DNA of 64,000 bases, from positions 55,324 through 119,323 of the forward strand of contig PBJL01000011.1 in assembly GCA_002721105.1 (NCBI GenBank), in the 5' to 3' direction. Source of the stretch: Acidiferrobacteraceae bacterium. GTDB lineage: Bacteria; Pseudomonadota; Gammaproteobacteria; Arenicellales; UBA868. Under the pieces are notes generated by a model, which saw only the letters and a list, made by a program, of their open reading frames with translations, was not told the DNA's origin and searched no databases. Below are positions 56,397 to 64,000 of this stretch, one piece after another. Each line of letters opens with the position of its first letter. The first letter of the stretch is position 1. Position numbers and translations under genes: made by a program.

Positions 56397-57299
56397 ATGA
56401 GTATTCGGCATTTTTTAACGCTCTTCGATCTAAGTTCCGATGAACTGAGTGGCTTGATTGATCGTGCTCAAACAATCAAGAATACTCATGAAGCGAGTGA
56501 TCTTGGGTCTCTGATGTCCGGTATGACCATGGTAATGCTGTTTGAGAAACCTTCGACTAGAACCCGAATATCATTTGAGGTAGCTGCTACACATTTTGGC
56601 GGTCACACAGTATTTCTAGAGCCACAGCATAGCCAATTAAGTCGCGGAGAATCTTTGTCTGATACATCGAGAGTAATATCGAGCATGGCTGACCTAATTG
56701 TGATGCGAACATTTGCCCATGACAGAATTGTAACATTGGCTGAATTCTCAAGCGTTCCTGTAATTAATGCTATGTCCGATAGCTATCATCCTTGTCAACT
56801 ACTGGCTGATGTCCTTACGTTTACAGAAAAAAAGGGATCAATCAGGGATGCTAAGATTTCTTGGGTTGGAGATGGAAATAACGTTTGTCATTCTTGGATC
56901 AATGCTGCCGTTAAATTTAATTTTGACTTACAGCTAGCCTGTCCCCCACGATATGAGCCTGACCCTAACATTTTAGAAGTCGCAAAAAATAGAGTTAAGC
57001 TTATGCATTCTCCCAAAGAAGCTGTCGCTAGATCTGATTTGGTCGTTACCGACACCTGGAGAAGCATCGGAAGTAAAATGGATAACGCGCAAATCAAACA
57101 AGATTTTTATGGATTTACCGTCACTAATTCACTGATGGAATTGGCTCATGAAGATGCTTTGTTTATGCACTGCCTCCCTGCATATCGTGGCGAAGAAGTT
57201 AGCGCAGAAGTAATTGATGGACCACAAAGTGTCGTCTGGGAAGAAACTGAGAACCGACTGCATGCTCAAAAGGCGCTCATGGAATTTTTAATTACATAA
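56397..57299 (+). CDS. argF: ornithine carbamoyltransferase
   Basis: A 300-residue enzyme making citrulline from ornithine and carbamoyl phosphate. Carbamoyl phosphate contacts are STRTR (53-57), MRTF at 103-106, and HPCQ (131-134). The ornithine/catalytic motif MHCLPAYRG near residue 260 is present. It reads divergently from argG and converges with rpoH, 68 bp apart. Confidence 0.97.
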   Translation: MSIRHFLTLFDLSSDELSGLIDRAQTIKNTHEASDLGSLMSGMTMVMLFEKPSTRTRISFEVAATHFGGHTVFLEPQHSQLSRGESLSDTSRVISSMADLIVMRTFAHDRIVTLAEFSSVPVINAMSDSYHPCQLLADVLTFTEKKGSIRDAKISWVGDGNNVCHSWINAAVKFNFDLQLACPPRYEPDPNILEVAKNRVKLMHSPKEAVARSDLVVTDTWRSIGSKMDNAQIKQDFYGFTVTNSLMELAHEDALFMHCLPAYRGEEVSAEVIDGPQSVVWEETENRLHAQKALMEFLIT

Positions 57300-57367
57300 G
57301 GTTCAGCAGATTATTGTTGAGCATTGGCACAAAAAGAGTAATCCTAATCGGCGATTGAAAAACCCAC

Positions 57368-58234
57368 CTAAACCACTAAGAACTTTCTCATTTCAGCCAA
57401 AGCATTTTTTTCAATCTGACGAATCCGCTCAGCAGACACGCCGTACTCCTTCGCTAGCATTCCCAATGTCGGTTTTTGTTGGTCTTGGTCTAGCCAACGT
57501 CGCTTAATAATATCGCGACTTCTCTCATCTAAAGCATCTAACGCAGTAGATAACTCATTGCTTTGATGCTTTTCCTCATTATCTCGAATTACCGTAATAC
57601 CGGGGTCATTTCTAGAATCCGCTAACGACTCAGCCGGTGCGCTCCAGGAACTACGCTCATCACCTTCTAGATCGACATCAAATGTTAGATCATCTCCATC
57701 AAGCCTAGATTCCATCTCACGAACCACCTTGGGATCTACATCTAATTTTTTTGCCAGTGCCTGAATTTCTGATTCTCTCATACATCCGAGTCGAGCCCGA
57801 TTCTTGCGTAGATTAAAGAAGAGTTTACGCTGCGCTTTGGTCGTTGCAATCTTAACCATTCGCCAATTTCGAACAACATATTCATAAATTTCTGCACGAA
57901 TCCAATGCACCGCAAATGACACCAATCGAACGTCGCGAGTATGATCATACCGCTTAACTGCTTTCATGAGTCCGATATTACCTTCCTGAATTAAGTCTGC
58001 AAGAGGCAACCCATATCCTACAAAACCCCTAGCAATGGAAACAACATAACGAAGATGGGAAAAAACTAATCGACGTGCGGCCTCTAAATCTTCTTGCTCC
58101 CTATATAAACGTGCAAACTCCTGCTCTTCCTCATGCGATAACATCGGTGCATCTTTCACTGCTTGTAGATACCCAGTTAATCCCTGGCTCAGGTTAAAAT
58201 CTAACGTGGCTGGAAGTGTTGCTTGATAAGTCAT
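57368..58234 (-). CDS. rpoH: heat-shock sigma factor RpoH (sigma-32)
   Basis: A 288-residue alternative sigma factor. Region 2 has GLPLADLIQEGNIGLMKAVKR and VSFAVHWIRAEI. The RpoH box, QRKLFFNLRK, sits between regions 2 and 3 and separates it from RpoD. Region 4 ends with the HTH YGVSAERIRQIEKNA. A perfect CIRCE operator ends 31 bp upstream of the ATG, implying control by HrcA. The ftsEX genes that usually precede it are missing; only 156 bp separate it from ftsY. Confidence 0.97.
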   Translation of the reverse strand: MTYQATLPATLDFNLSQGLTGYLQAVKDAPMLSHEEEQEFARLYREQEDLEAARRLVFSHLRYVVSIARGFVGYGLPLADLIQEGNIGLMKAVKRYDHTRDVRLVSFAVHWIRAEIYEYVVRNWRMVKIATTKAQRKLFFNLRKNRARLGCMRESEIQALAKKLDVDPKVVREMESRLDGDDLTFDVDLEGDERSSWSAPAESLADSRNDPGITVIRDNEEKHQSNELSTALDALDERSRDIIKRRWLDQDQQKPTLGMLAKEYGVSAERIRQIEKNALAEMRKFLVV

Positions 58235-58265
58235 TTGTGTTTTTCTTTCTTTAGGTATGACAATT

Positions 58266-58292
58266 TTAGCACTCTTCTTTAGAGAGTGCTAA
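58266..58292 (-). promoter_or_regulatory. CIRCE element (HrcA operator) upstream of rpoH
   Basis: TTAGCACTC (58266-58274), nine bases, then GAGTGCTAA (58284-58292): an exact match to the CIRCE consensus TTAGCACTC-N9-GAGTGCTAA. It is centred about 45 bases upstream of the rpoH start. HrcA binds CIRCE and represses; GroEL maintains HrcA activity. A possible sigma-70 promoter lies just upstream on the minus strand (TTAAAT, 17 bases, TATTTT). Confidence 0.93.
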
Positions 58293-58390
58293 TTTTTAGA
58301 CAAAATAATTTTTTCTTTTTATTCATTTAATATCAGTATGTTATAAACTTTTCCGCGAACTAATCTAAGTTTAATCCGCTTCTTGAATAG

Positions 58391-59314
58391 TCAAAAAGTA
58401 GGCAAAAATGCTTCTGCAAATTCATTTGGATCAAACTGCTCTAAATCCTCCAGTCCTTCCCCAGTTCCTACGAATGGAACCGGTAGGCCAAATTCCTTAG
58501 CAAGCGCAACAATAATCCCTCCTCGGGCCGTACCGTCAAGCTTGGTTACACAAACTCCAGTCAGAGCTACAACATCATTAAAAGTCCTTGCTTGAGAGAG
58601 TACATTTTGGCCATTGCCGGCATCAACAACTAAAAAAATATCATGAGGTGCAGAGCTATCTACACGTTTTAATACCCTTTGAATTTTCCCTAATTGATCC
58701 ATTAGCCCAGTATTAACATGTTGGCGACCGGCCGAATCGATAATCAATACATCAACACCTTTTGAGCGGGCTGATGCAAATGCGTCATGTGCAACTGCAG
58801 CTGGATCTGTTCCGTGCTCTTGGGATATCACTGGCAAATCGAGACGATCTCCCCAAACTTCTAATTGCTCAATTGCAGCGGCACGATATGTATCACACGC
58901 TGCTAACATCACGCTCCTATTTTGGCTTTTTAACCAATGTGCTAACTTCGCAACGGTAGTTGTTTTACCAACACCGTTTACACCGACAACAAGCAATACT
59001 GCCGTTTCTTTACAGGGTGTTAATGGTTTTAAAGTACTAACGGGATCAAGAATCCTTGCAATATCATTCCTTAATTCACGACGAAGATCATCTCCTGAAA
59101 TGCCCTGCTCTAACTTCTTATTCTTACGAAAACCGTCCACGATTTCTTGGCTAACTTTGACTCCTAGGTCTGCCATGATTAACTGGTCTTCAATTTCTTC
59201 CCATAAGCTAGCATCAATTTTCCCAGTTTTGTTCACAAGATTCTGAAAACCTTCTGAAAGGAAATTTCTTGTTCTCGCTAATCGAGAAAATAGGTTACTT
59301 TTATTATCTGTCAA
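58391..59314 (-). CDS. ftsY: signal recognition particle receptor FtsY
   Basis: A 307-residue SRP GTPase with N domain and G domain only; the long acidic A domain of E. coli FtsY (497 residues) is missing, which is common elsewhere. GTPase motifs: GVNGVGKTT (111-119), DTYRAAA, DSAGR (followed by Q instead of the more usual residues), TKLDGTARGG and the closing GTGEG. It docks ribosomes with SRP to the Sec translocon. It is divergent from rsmD, as expected, but ftsE and ftsX do not follow. Confidence 0.96.
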   Translation of the reverse strand: MTDNKSNLFSRLARTRNFLSEGFQNLVNKTGKIDASLWEEIEDQLIMADLGVKVSQEIVDGFRKNKKLEQGISGDDLRRELRNDIARILDPVSTLKPLTPCKETAVLLVVGVNGVGKTTTVAKLAHWLKSQNRSVMLAACDTYRAAAIEQLEVWGDRLDLPVISQEHGTDPAAVAHDAFASARSKGVDVLIIDSAGRQHVNTGLMDQLGKIQRVLKRVDSSAPHDIFLVVDAGNGQNVLSQARTFNDVVALTGVCVTKLDGTARGGIIVALAKEFGLPVPFVGTGEGLEDLEQFDPNEFAEAFLPTF

Positions 59315-59388
59315 AACAAGATATTCTTTACTTTTTGAGTTAAATCAGCATTAATCGTACCATCTTATGCGTCCAATAGCTGAAGTTA

Positions 59389-60000
59389 ATGATTCATAGA
59401 AAACCACAAATCCAAAAAGGCAGTCTACGAATAATCGGTGGCGTCTGGAAAAGCCGTGTAATCGAATTTTCTGGATCAAAGAATCTTCGACCAACAGCCG
59501 ACTCTACTCGCGAAACCTTATTTAACTGGTTGGCGCCGGAGATTTCAGGCTCCAAATGTTTGGATCTATTCGCTGGAAGCGGATCTTTAGGCTTTGAAGC
59601 CGCCTCCAGAGGTGCTAACGAAGTACACATGGTGGATAATAATCATATTACTCATCAACAATTACTGCATACATGCAAAATCTTAGCAGCTATACAGATT
59701 AATGTTTATTGTCAAAATGCGTTAGATTTTTTGAAAAAATCAAAATTTGGCTACGACATTGTATTTCTTGACCCACCATTCCAAAACGATTTACTACCTG
59801 AAATAGTATCAATCCTGGAACAATCGGGCTCAATGATCGACAATGCATTAATATATATTGAGCAACCCAATAAAATTGATAGATTTGAGCTACAAGAGCG
59901 ATGGAGCGTGTATAGGGAGAAACGTAGCAGTAACATTATATATGGTCTCTATAGACTAAATAAAAACCTAAAATCAACGCATAATTTACAAAGCAACTAA
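59389..60000 (+). CDS. rsmD: 16S rRNA (guanine(966)-N2)-methyltransferase
   Basis: A 203-residue methyltransferase. SAM motif LDLFAGSGSLGFEAASRGA, preceded by LRPTADSTRETLFNWL, and the catalytic DPPF motif (FLDPPF) identify RsmD. Divergent from ftsY with 74 bp between starts, the standard arrangement. coaD follows 65 bp later. Confidence 0.95.
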   Translation: MIHRKPQIQKGSLRIIGGVWKSRVIEFSGSKNLRPTADSTRETLFNWLAPEISGSKCLDLFAGSGSLGFEAASRGANEVHMVDNNHITHQQLLHTCKILAAIQINVYCQNALDFLKKSKFGYDIVFLDPPFQNDLLPEIVSILEQSGSMIDNALIYIEQPNKIDRFELQERWSVYREKRSSNIIYGLYRLNKNLKSTHNLQSN

Positions 60001-60065
60001 ATAGTTAATTACCATCACATCATTGCTAGTAATATTATTAAACTCAACAAATAGAAAACATAGCT

Positions 60066-60545
60066 ATGATTACAAAAGCGATCTACCCCGGCACATTTGA
60101 TCCCATAACAAATGGACATATCGACCTTGCTGAGCGTGCGGCGAGGTTATTCGATAAGGTAATTGTTGGGATCGCGGAAAGTTCAGGAAAAAATCCAATC
60201 TTTTCAGCTAGCGAAAGGCTTGTGCTCGCCCAAGAAGTATTATCAGATATTAAAAACATCGAGGTTCAAGGATTTTCTGGTCTGTTGATCGATCATATGA
60301 AGGAAAATAGTACAAACATCGTGATCCGCGGGCTAAGAGCTGTAACAGATTTTGAATATGAGTTCCAATTAGCTGCCATGAACAGACATCTTTATGAGGA
60401 GATTGAAACAGTATTTTTAACACCATCCGAGAACTATACCTTTGTTTCTGCATCACTGGTTAAAGAAATTGCAATACTAGGCGGCGATGTTTCGAGATTT
60501 CTACACCCAAAGGTGTTGGTGGCATTGCAACAGAAACTCAATTGA
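60066..60545 (+). CDS. coaD: phosphopantetheine adenylyltransferase
   Basis: A 159-residue hexameric enzyme that makes dephospho-CoA. The nucleotidyltransferase motif YPGTFDPITNGH begins at residue 7. The second signature VSASLVKEIA and the RGLRAVTDFEYEFQ stretch are conserved. It lies between rsmD and the ferredoxin gene, an arrangement common in gammaproteobacteria. Confidence 0.96.
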   Translation: MITKAIYPGTFDPITNGHIDLAERAARLFDKVIVGIAESSGKNPIFSASERLVLAQEVLSDIKNIEVQGFSGLLIDHMKENSTNIVIRGLRAVTDFEYEFQLAAMNRHLYEEIETVFLTPSENYTFVSASLVKEIAILGGDVSRFLHPKVLVALQQKLN

Positions 60546-60553
60546 AAATTTAG

Positions 60554-60835
<282 letters not shown>

Positions 60836-60869
60836 CTCTGTCTTTTATAAGAAAAGGTTATGAAGTGCC

Positions 60870-61502
60870 CTAAATATCGAGACTTCGCCATAAATACCAA
60901 CTAGCAACGGTTCGATAGGGTCGCCAACGCTTTCCTGCGCGCATTAGTCGATCGGATGGTGGAAGCTCAGAGTAACCTCGCAATTTCTGATAACCTCGCA
61001 ATATACCTAGATCATTCACAGGTAGAACATCGGGTCTACCAAGATGAAAAATAAGTAGCATTTCAACTGTCCAGCGACCAATACCCCATATAGAACTCAA
61101 TTTTTCAATAATCTCATCATCATGCATGCAATGTAACTTAGAGATTGATGGCACGCCCCCACCTAACGAAGCCTTGGCTAAATGCTGTAATGCCTTGATT
61201 TTCGATTTGGACAAACCTGCCGATTGAAATTGTTGCAAGTTCAAAGATAAAAGCTGCTCTGGACGCACTCGATGATGTGGAAAATTATCGAGAAGTCGAA
61301 TATAAATTGCTAATGCAGATTTTCCCGTTAATTGCTGATATACAATACTCCTTACCAGGTACTCGAACACTGAGCGGTTTCGTCTAACTGTAAGTTGGCA
61401 CTGACCAACTTTATTTATACAACGTCCTAGACCAGGATCAACTCTGCGTAGATGTGCCGATGCGGTTATAGGATCAAAAGTCATAAAACTTAAACGGTTC
61501 AT
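60870..61502 (-). CDS. DNA-3-methyladenine glycosylase, AlkA-like HhH-GPD protein
   Basis: A 210-residue base-excision glycosylase. The helix-hairpin-helix is in LSSIWGIGRWTVEMLL (136-151), and the catalytic aspartate is D164 in PVNDLG. There are no C-terminal iron-sulfur cysteines, so it is not Nth or MutY. It lacks the N-terminal domain of E. coli AlkA and resembles the shorter MAG-like type. ATG 61484 is an alternative start. It is divergent from the malonyltransferase gene. Confidence 0.9.
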   Translation of the reverse strand: MNRLSFMTFDPITASAHLRRVDPGLGRCINKVGQCQLTVRRNRSVFEYLVRSIVYQQLTGKSALAIYIRLLDNFPHHRVRPEQLLSLNLQQFQSAGLSKSKIKALQHLAKASLGGGVPSISKLHCMHDDEIIEKLSSIWGIGRWTVEMLLIFHLGRPDVLPVNDLGILRGYQKLRGYSELPPSDRLMRAGKRWRPYRTVASWYLWRSLDI

Positions 61503-61573
61503 GATTCACCTCATATAAAATATGACTAATTTATATTAACAACATTATTAAGAATAACAATATTCGAAAAAAA

Positions 61574-62560
61574 ATGAATAAATTGCTATTTATCTTCCCA
61601 GGGCAAGGCTCGCAATATAAGGGCATGGGCAAAGATATGTTTTTAGAAATTCCAGTAGTTCGGGAAACATATGAAAAGGCTAGCGACATACTGAACTATG
61701 ATCTAGCACAGCTTTCATTCGATGACACAGAAGACAAACTCTTCTTGACTCGCTATACCCAACCAGCGCTTCTTACTCATTCAATTGCATGTCTTAAAAG
61801 TTTCGAAATAGAATCAAATGGCCTATATTCCGCTCAGATAACAGCAGGTCACAGTTTAGGAGAATATTCAGCTCTAGTTGCAGCAAACTGTCTAACTTTT
61901 GAAACAGCACTGAAGCTCGTGCAAAAAAGAGGCGAGTTAATGGGGAAATACGGTACGGGTGAGATGCTCGCATTGCCGCTTAGCCAAGATATTGCTGAAA
62001 CCTTAGCTACGAAACACTATTGCGGTATATCAGCCTGTAACCTACCCGAACAAACCGTGGTTGGCGGGCTGCCAAGCGATCTTGATAAACTAGTGACTGA
62101 ATTAAGGGAAACCCATCCTCGTATAAAGCCAACTCGACTAGCAACTGAAGGTGCATTTCATACCTACTATATGATTGAGGCAGCGATCAAATTTCGACCC
62201 TTTCTTGAATCAACAAATTTCCAGCTTGCAAAATGCAATGTTGCCTCAAATTTTTCTGGGGTGTTTCATGAGAATAACGCTCAAGCTATGCGATTAAACT
62301 TATTCAATCAACTATTCCATGCTGTTCGTTGGCATGAGAACTTGCTAAATGCATTGCGCACTGATATCACACATGTTATTGAATTTGGTGGAGGTATTGG
62401 CAAAGGAAGCTTGCCGAGTGACAAAAAGCCAAACCTCGCTAGCATTATAAAACGAATATTTAAAAAAACAGATAATCCTGCCCAGTATCACGCGGTCATA
62501 AATCTAGAATCGCTGCAAACAACTATAAATCAACTCAATAACGACAAATCAGTCCCGTAA
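61574..62560 (+). CDS. ACP S-malonyltransferase-like protein, stand-alone
   Basis: A 328-residue acyltransferase of the FabD type. It starts FIFPGQGSQYKGMG; the catalytic serine is S94 in GHSLGEYSA, the arginine R119 in QKRGELM, and the histidine H196 in AFHTYYM. The gene is not with fabH, fabG or acpP, so it is either the relocated housekeeping FabD or a second malonyl/acyltransferase for another system. The C-terminal tail past residue 285 is longer than in typical FabD and poor in recognisable motifs. The 235 bp that follow hold no gene. Confidence 0.85.
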   Translation: MNKLLFIFPGQGSQYKGMGKDMFLEIPVVRETYEKASDILNYDLAQLSFDDTEDKLFLTRYTQPALLTHSIACLKSFEIESNGLYSAQITAGHSLGEYSALVAANCLTFETALKLVQKRGELMGKYGTGEMLALPLSQDIAETLATKHYCGISACNLPEQTVVGGLPSDLDKLVTELRETHPRIKPTRLATEGAFHTYYMIEAAIKFRPFLESTNFQLAKCNVASNFSGVFHENNAQAMRLNLFNQLFHAVRWHENLLNALRTDITHVIEFGGGIGKGSLPSDKKPNLASIIKRIFKKTDNPAQYHAVINLESLQTTINQLNNDKSVP

Positions 62561-62795
62561 TTAGATTCAAACTGGCATAGAATCTTGACCCAATAATGTA
62601 AAATTATTTTTACCTATAAATTTTTCAATTTCTCCAACTGTCAATTACTAGTCGAAAAAGTGCTAACTTACTTATTTTTTCTATTATTTCAATGCTCTCG
62701 ATTTATCAATAAAAATGGCTATCATAAGCAAGGCAATTTTTTTCATATATCTAGTTTTTAAATATTAAAAGAACATAGTTCTAGATATAGATATT

Positions 62796-63707
62796 TTGCA
62801 TTCGCTATTTCTTTATTCGGCAACTGTAATGATCTGGGGTTCTACCTGGATCGCGATTACTCTACAAATTGGAACAGTCTCTCCGGAGATATCCTTAGTC
62901 TATCGTTTCGCTATTTCTGCACTACTACTATTTATTTTCTGTGGAATCCGAAGGATCGAGCTACCCATCGGTTGGCGTATTCATGGTCTGATAATTATTT
63001 TAGGTTTCTGTCTTTTTGGTTTTAACTACTTTTTGTTTTATTTAGCTGCTGATCGAATTACAAGTGGGCTACTAGCAGTAATTTTTTCAACCATCACTGT
63101 TATGAATATTCTAAACAGCGCACTTTTCCTAAATCGACTAATAGAGGTGCGAATAATCTTTGGTTCAGTTGTTGGTCTGGTGGGAATTATTTTAGTCTTT
63201 TTGCCAGAAGTAAGAGGAACCGAGATGACGTCTGATGTTGTCTCCGCTGTAATCTTGGGTGTAATTGCTACGTATCTCGCGTCTGTTGGAAATATTGTAT
63301 CAGCGCACATACAAAAAATCGGTGTTGAGGTAATTCCGAGTAACGCACTTGGAATGCTCTATGGCACTTTGATCCTGCTTTTTTATTCTATTATTAACAA
63401 CTCTACCTTTAATTTCGACCTTAGCTTCGGATACGTGAGTTCTCTTGCTTACCTGAGTTTATTTGGCTCTGCTCTAGCCTTTACGCTCTATCTTACTCTT
63501 GTTGGAAAAATTGGCCCTGCAAAAGCAGCATATGCTACTGTTTTATTCCCAATCGTCGCACTAACTTTGTCTACTATGTTTGAGAACTATACATGGAGTA
63601 GCACCGCTAGCATTGGAGTCATACTAGTACTATCAGGAAATATCATTGTGATTACGACACACACACAAACAAAACAGCTGATTAAGAAAATACGTGATTC
63701 TTTTTAG
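62796..63707 (+). CDS. EamA/DMT superfamily transporter
   Basis: A 303-residue membrane protein with about ten helices in two EamA repeats. The start IWGSTWIAI and the AFTLYLTLVGKIGPAKAAYATVLFPIVAL segment near the end of repeat two are typical. It starts at TTG 62796; the next in-frame ATG is 33 bases on, inside the first helix. Substrate unknown. It converges with the MFS gene, 8 bp apart. Confidence 0.88.
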   Translation: MHSLFLYSATVMIWGSTWIAITLQIGTVSPEISLVYRFAISALLLFIFCGIRRIELPIGWRIHGLIIILGFCLFGFNYFLFYLAADRITSGLLAVIFSTITVMNILNSALFLNRLIEVRIIFGSVVGLVGIILVFLPEVRGTEMTSDVVSAVILGVIATYLASVGNIVSAHIQKIGVEVIPSNALGMLYGTLILLFYSIINNSTFNFDLSFGYVSSLAYLSLFGSALAFTLYLTLVGKIGPAKAAYATVLFPIVALTLSTMFENYTWSSTASIGVILVLSGNIIVITTHTQTKQLIKKIRDSF

Positions 63708-63715
63708 CTAGGAAA

Positions 63716-64000
63716 TTAGATATTTCGCTGCCGCGTATAATGTAACCAAATTGTTGCTACCAAACTAATTAGCAATGCTGGTAAAACTAAGATATTCATC
63801 ATCTTCCATCCTACCCATTGGTGAAGCCATCCCGAAGACAGCGCAGTTATCGCCACTATCGACCATACCATAAAGTCATTCACTCCTTGTGTCTTTGCTT
63901 TTTCTGATGGAGTATATGATTCTGTAACCAACGTAGTACTGCCAATAAAGACAAAGTTCCAACCTAGCCCAAGCAGAAGAAGAGCGGTCCAGAAATTTGA
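63716..64000 (-). CDS. major facilitator superfamily transporter, 5' end outside window
   Basis: The C-terminal 94 codons of an MFS protein; the frame stays open to the window edge at 64000. Visible are GLGWNFVFIGSTTLVTESY, then PSEKAKTQGVNDF, a cytoplasmic-loop phrase that recurs in one MFS branch, and two further helices ending HYTRQRNI. Substrate cannot be inferred. Confidence 0.85.
   Translation of the reverse strand, partial: SNFWTALLLLGLGWNFVFIGSTTLVTESYTPSEKAKTQGVNDFMVWSIVAITALSSGWLHQWVGWKMMNILVLPALLISLVATIWLHYTRQRNI

Overview
The window is a stretch of an AT-rich (roughly 40% GC by eye) gammaproteobacterial chromosome, almost entirely housekeeping. The class is inferred from gene content and order: rsmD-ftsY next to rpoH, aroK-aroB next to mrcA and gltBD, def-fmt-rsmB followed by ntrYX-trkAH, bamD divergent from rluD-pgeF, plus lpxD, an LpxL-type acyltransferase and a heptosyltransferase typical of a Gram-negative envelope. 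A cupin protein resembling DMSP lyases, an OsmC/flavoprotein pair and a PQQ sugar dehydrogenase fit a marine heterotroph. No prophage, insertion sequence, CRISPR array or rRNA is visible.

Layout. 1-1.7 kb: end of an iron alcohol dehydrogenase gene and a class I glutamine amidotransferase. 1.8-8.5 kb (minus): a peptide/nickel-type ABC importer operon (two ATPases, a frameshifted solute-binding protein, a strong intergenic hairpin, two permeases) ending in a pirin gene, with a structured leader at 8.6-8.7 kb. 8.7-11.8 kb: OsmC, an FAD oxidoreductase and a PQQ sugar dehydrogenase. 11.8-16.1 kb: tRNA-His, then DMSP-lyase-like cupin, aldo/keto reductase and MATE exporter, then tRNA-Arg and tRNA-Pro; the protein genes look as if they split a tRNA cluster. 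16.3-30 kb: htpG, a sugar nucleotidyltransferase, pgeF-rluD, bamD, nadE, a FemAB-like protein with the two N-end-rule transferases (aat, bpt), lpxD, an SDR and pyrF. 29-43 kb: gltB-gltD, aroK-aroB, mrcA, topA. 43-53 kb: def-fmt-rsmB-DUF4390-ntrY-ntrX-trkA-trkH, one long plus-strand run. 53-64 kb: lipid A/LPS genes, divergent argG and argF, rpoH, ftsY, rsmD, coaD, ferredoxin, an AlkA-type glycosylase, a solitary malonyltransferase and two transporters, the last cut by the window end.

How it fits together. The best regulatory signals concern heat shock: a perfect CIRCE element (HrcA operator) lies 31 bp upstream of rpoH, and htpG has a near-consensus sigma-32 promoter. This suggests that HrcA controls the heat-shock sigma factor, which in turn drives chaperone genes. 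Three conserved neighbourhoods look trimmed: ftsEX is absent between ftsY and rpoH, pilMNOPQ between mrcA and aroK, and dprA/smg/lysM between topA and def. Taken together this hints at lineage-level loss of type IV pilus/transformation genes and of the FtsEX divisome module. NtrX lacks the GAFTGA loop needed to contact sigma-54.

All functional calls come from reading motifs and gene order; no database search was run.
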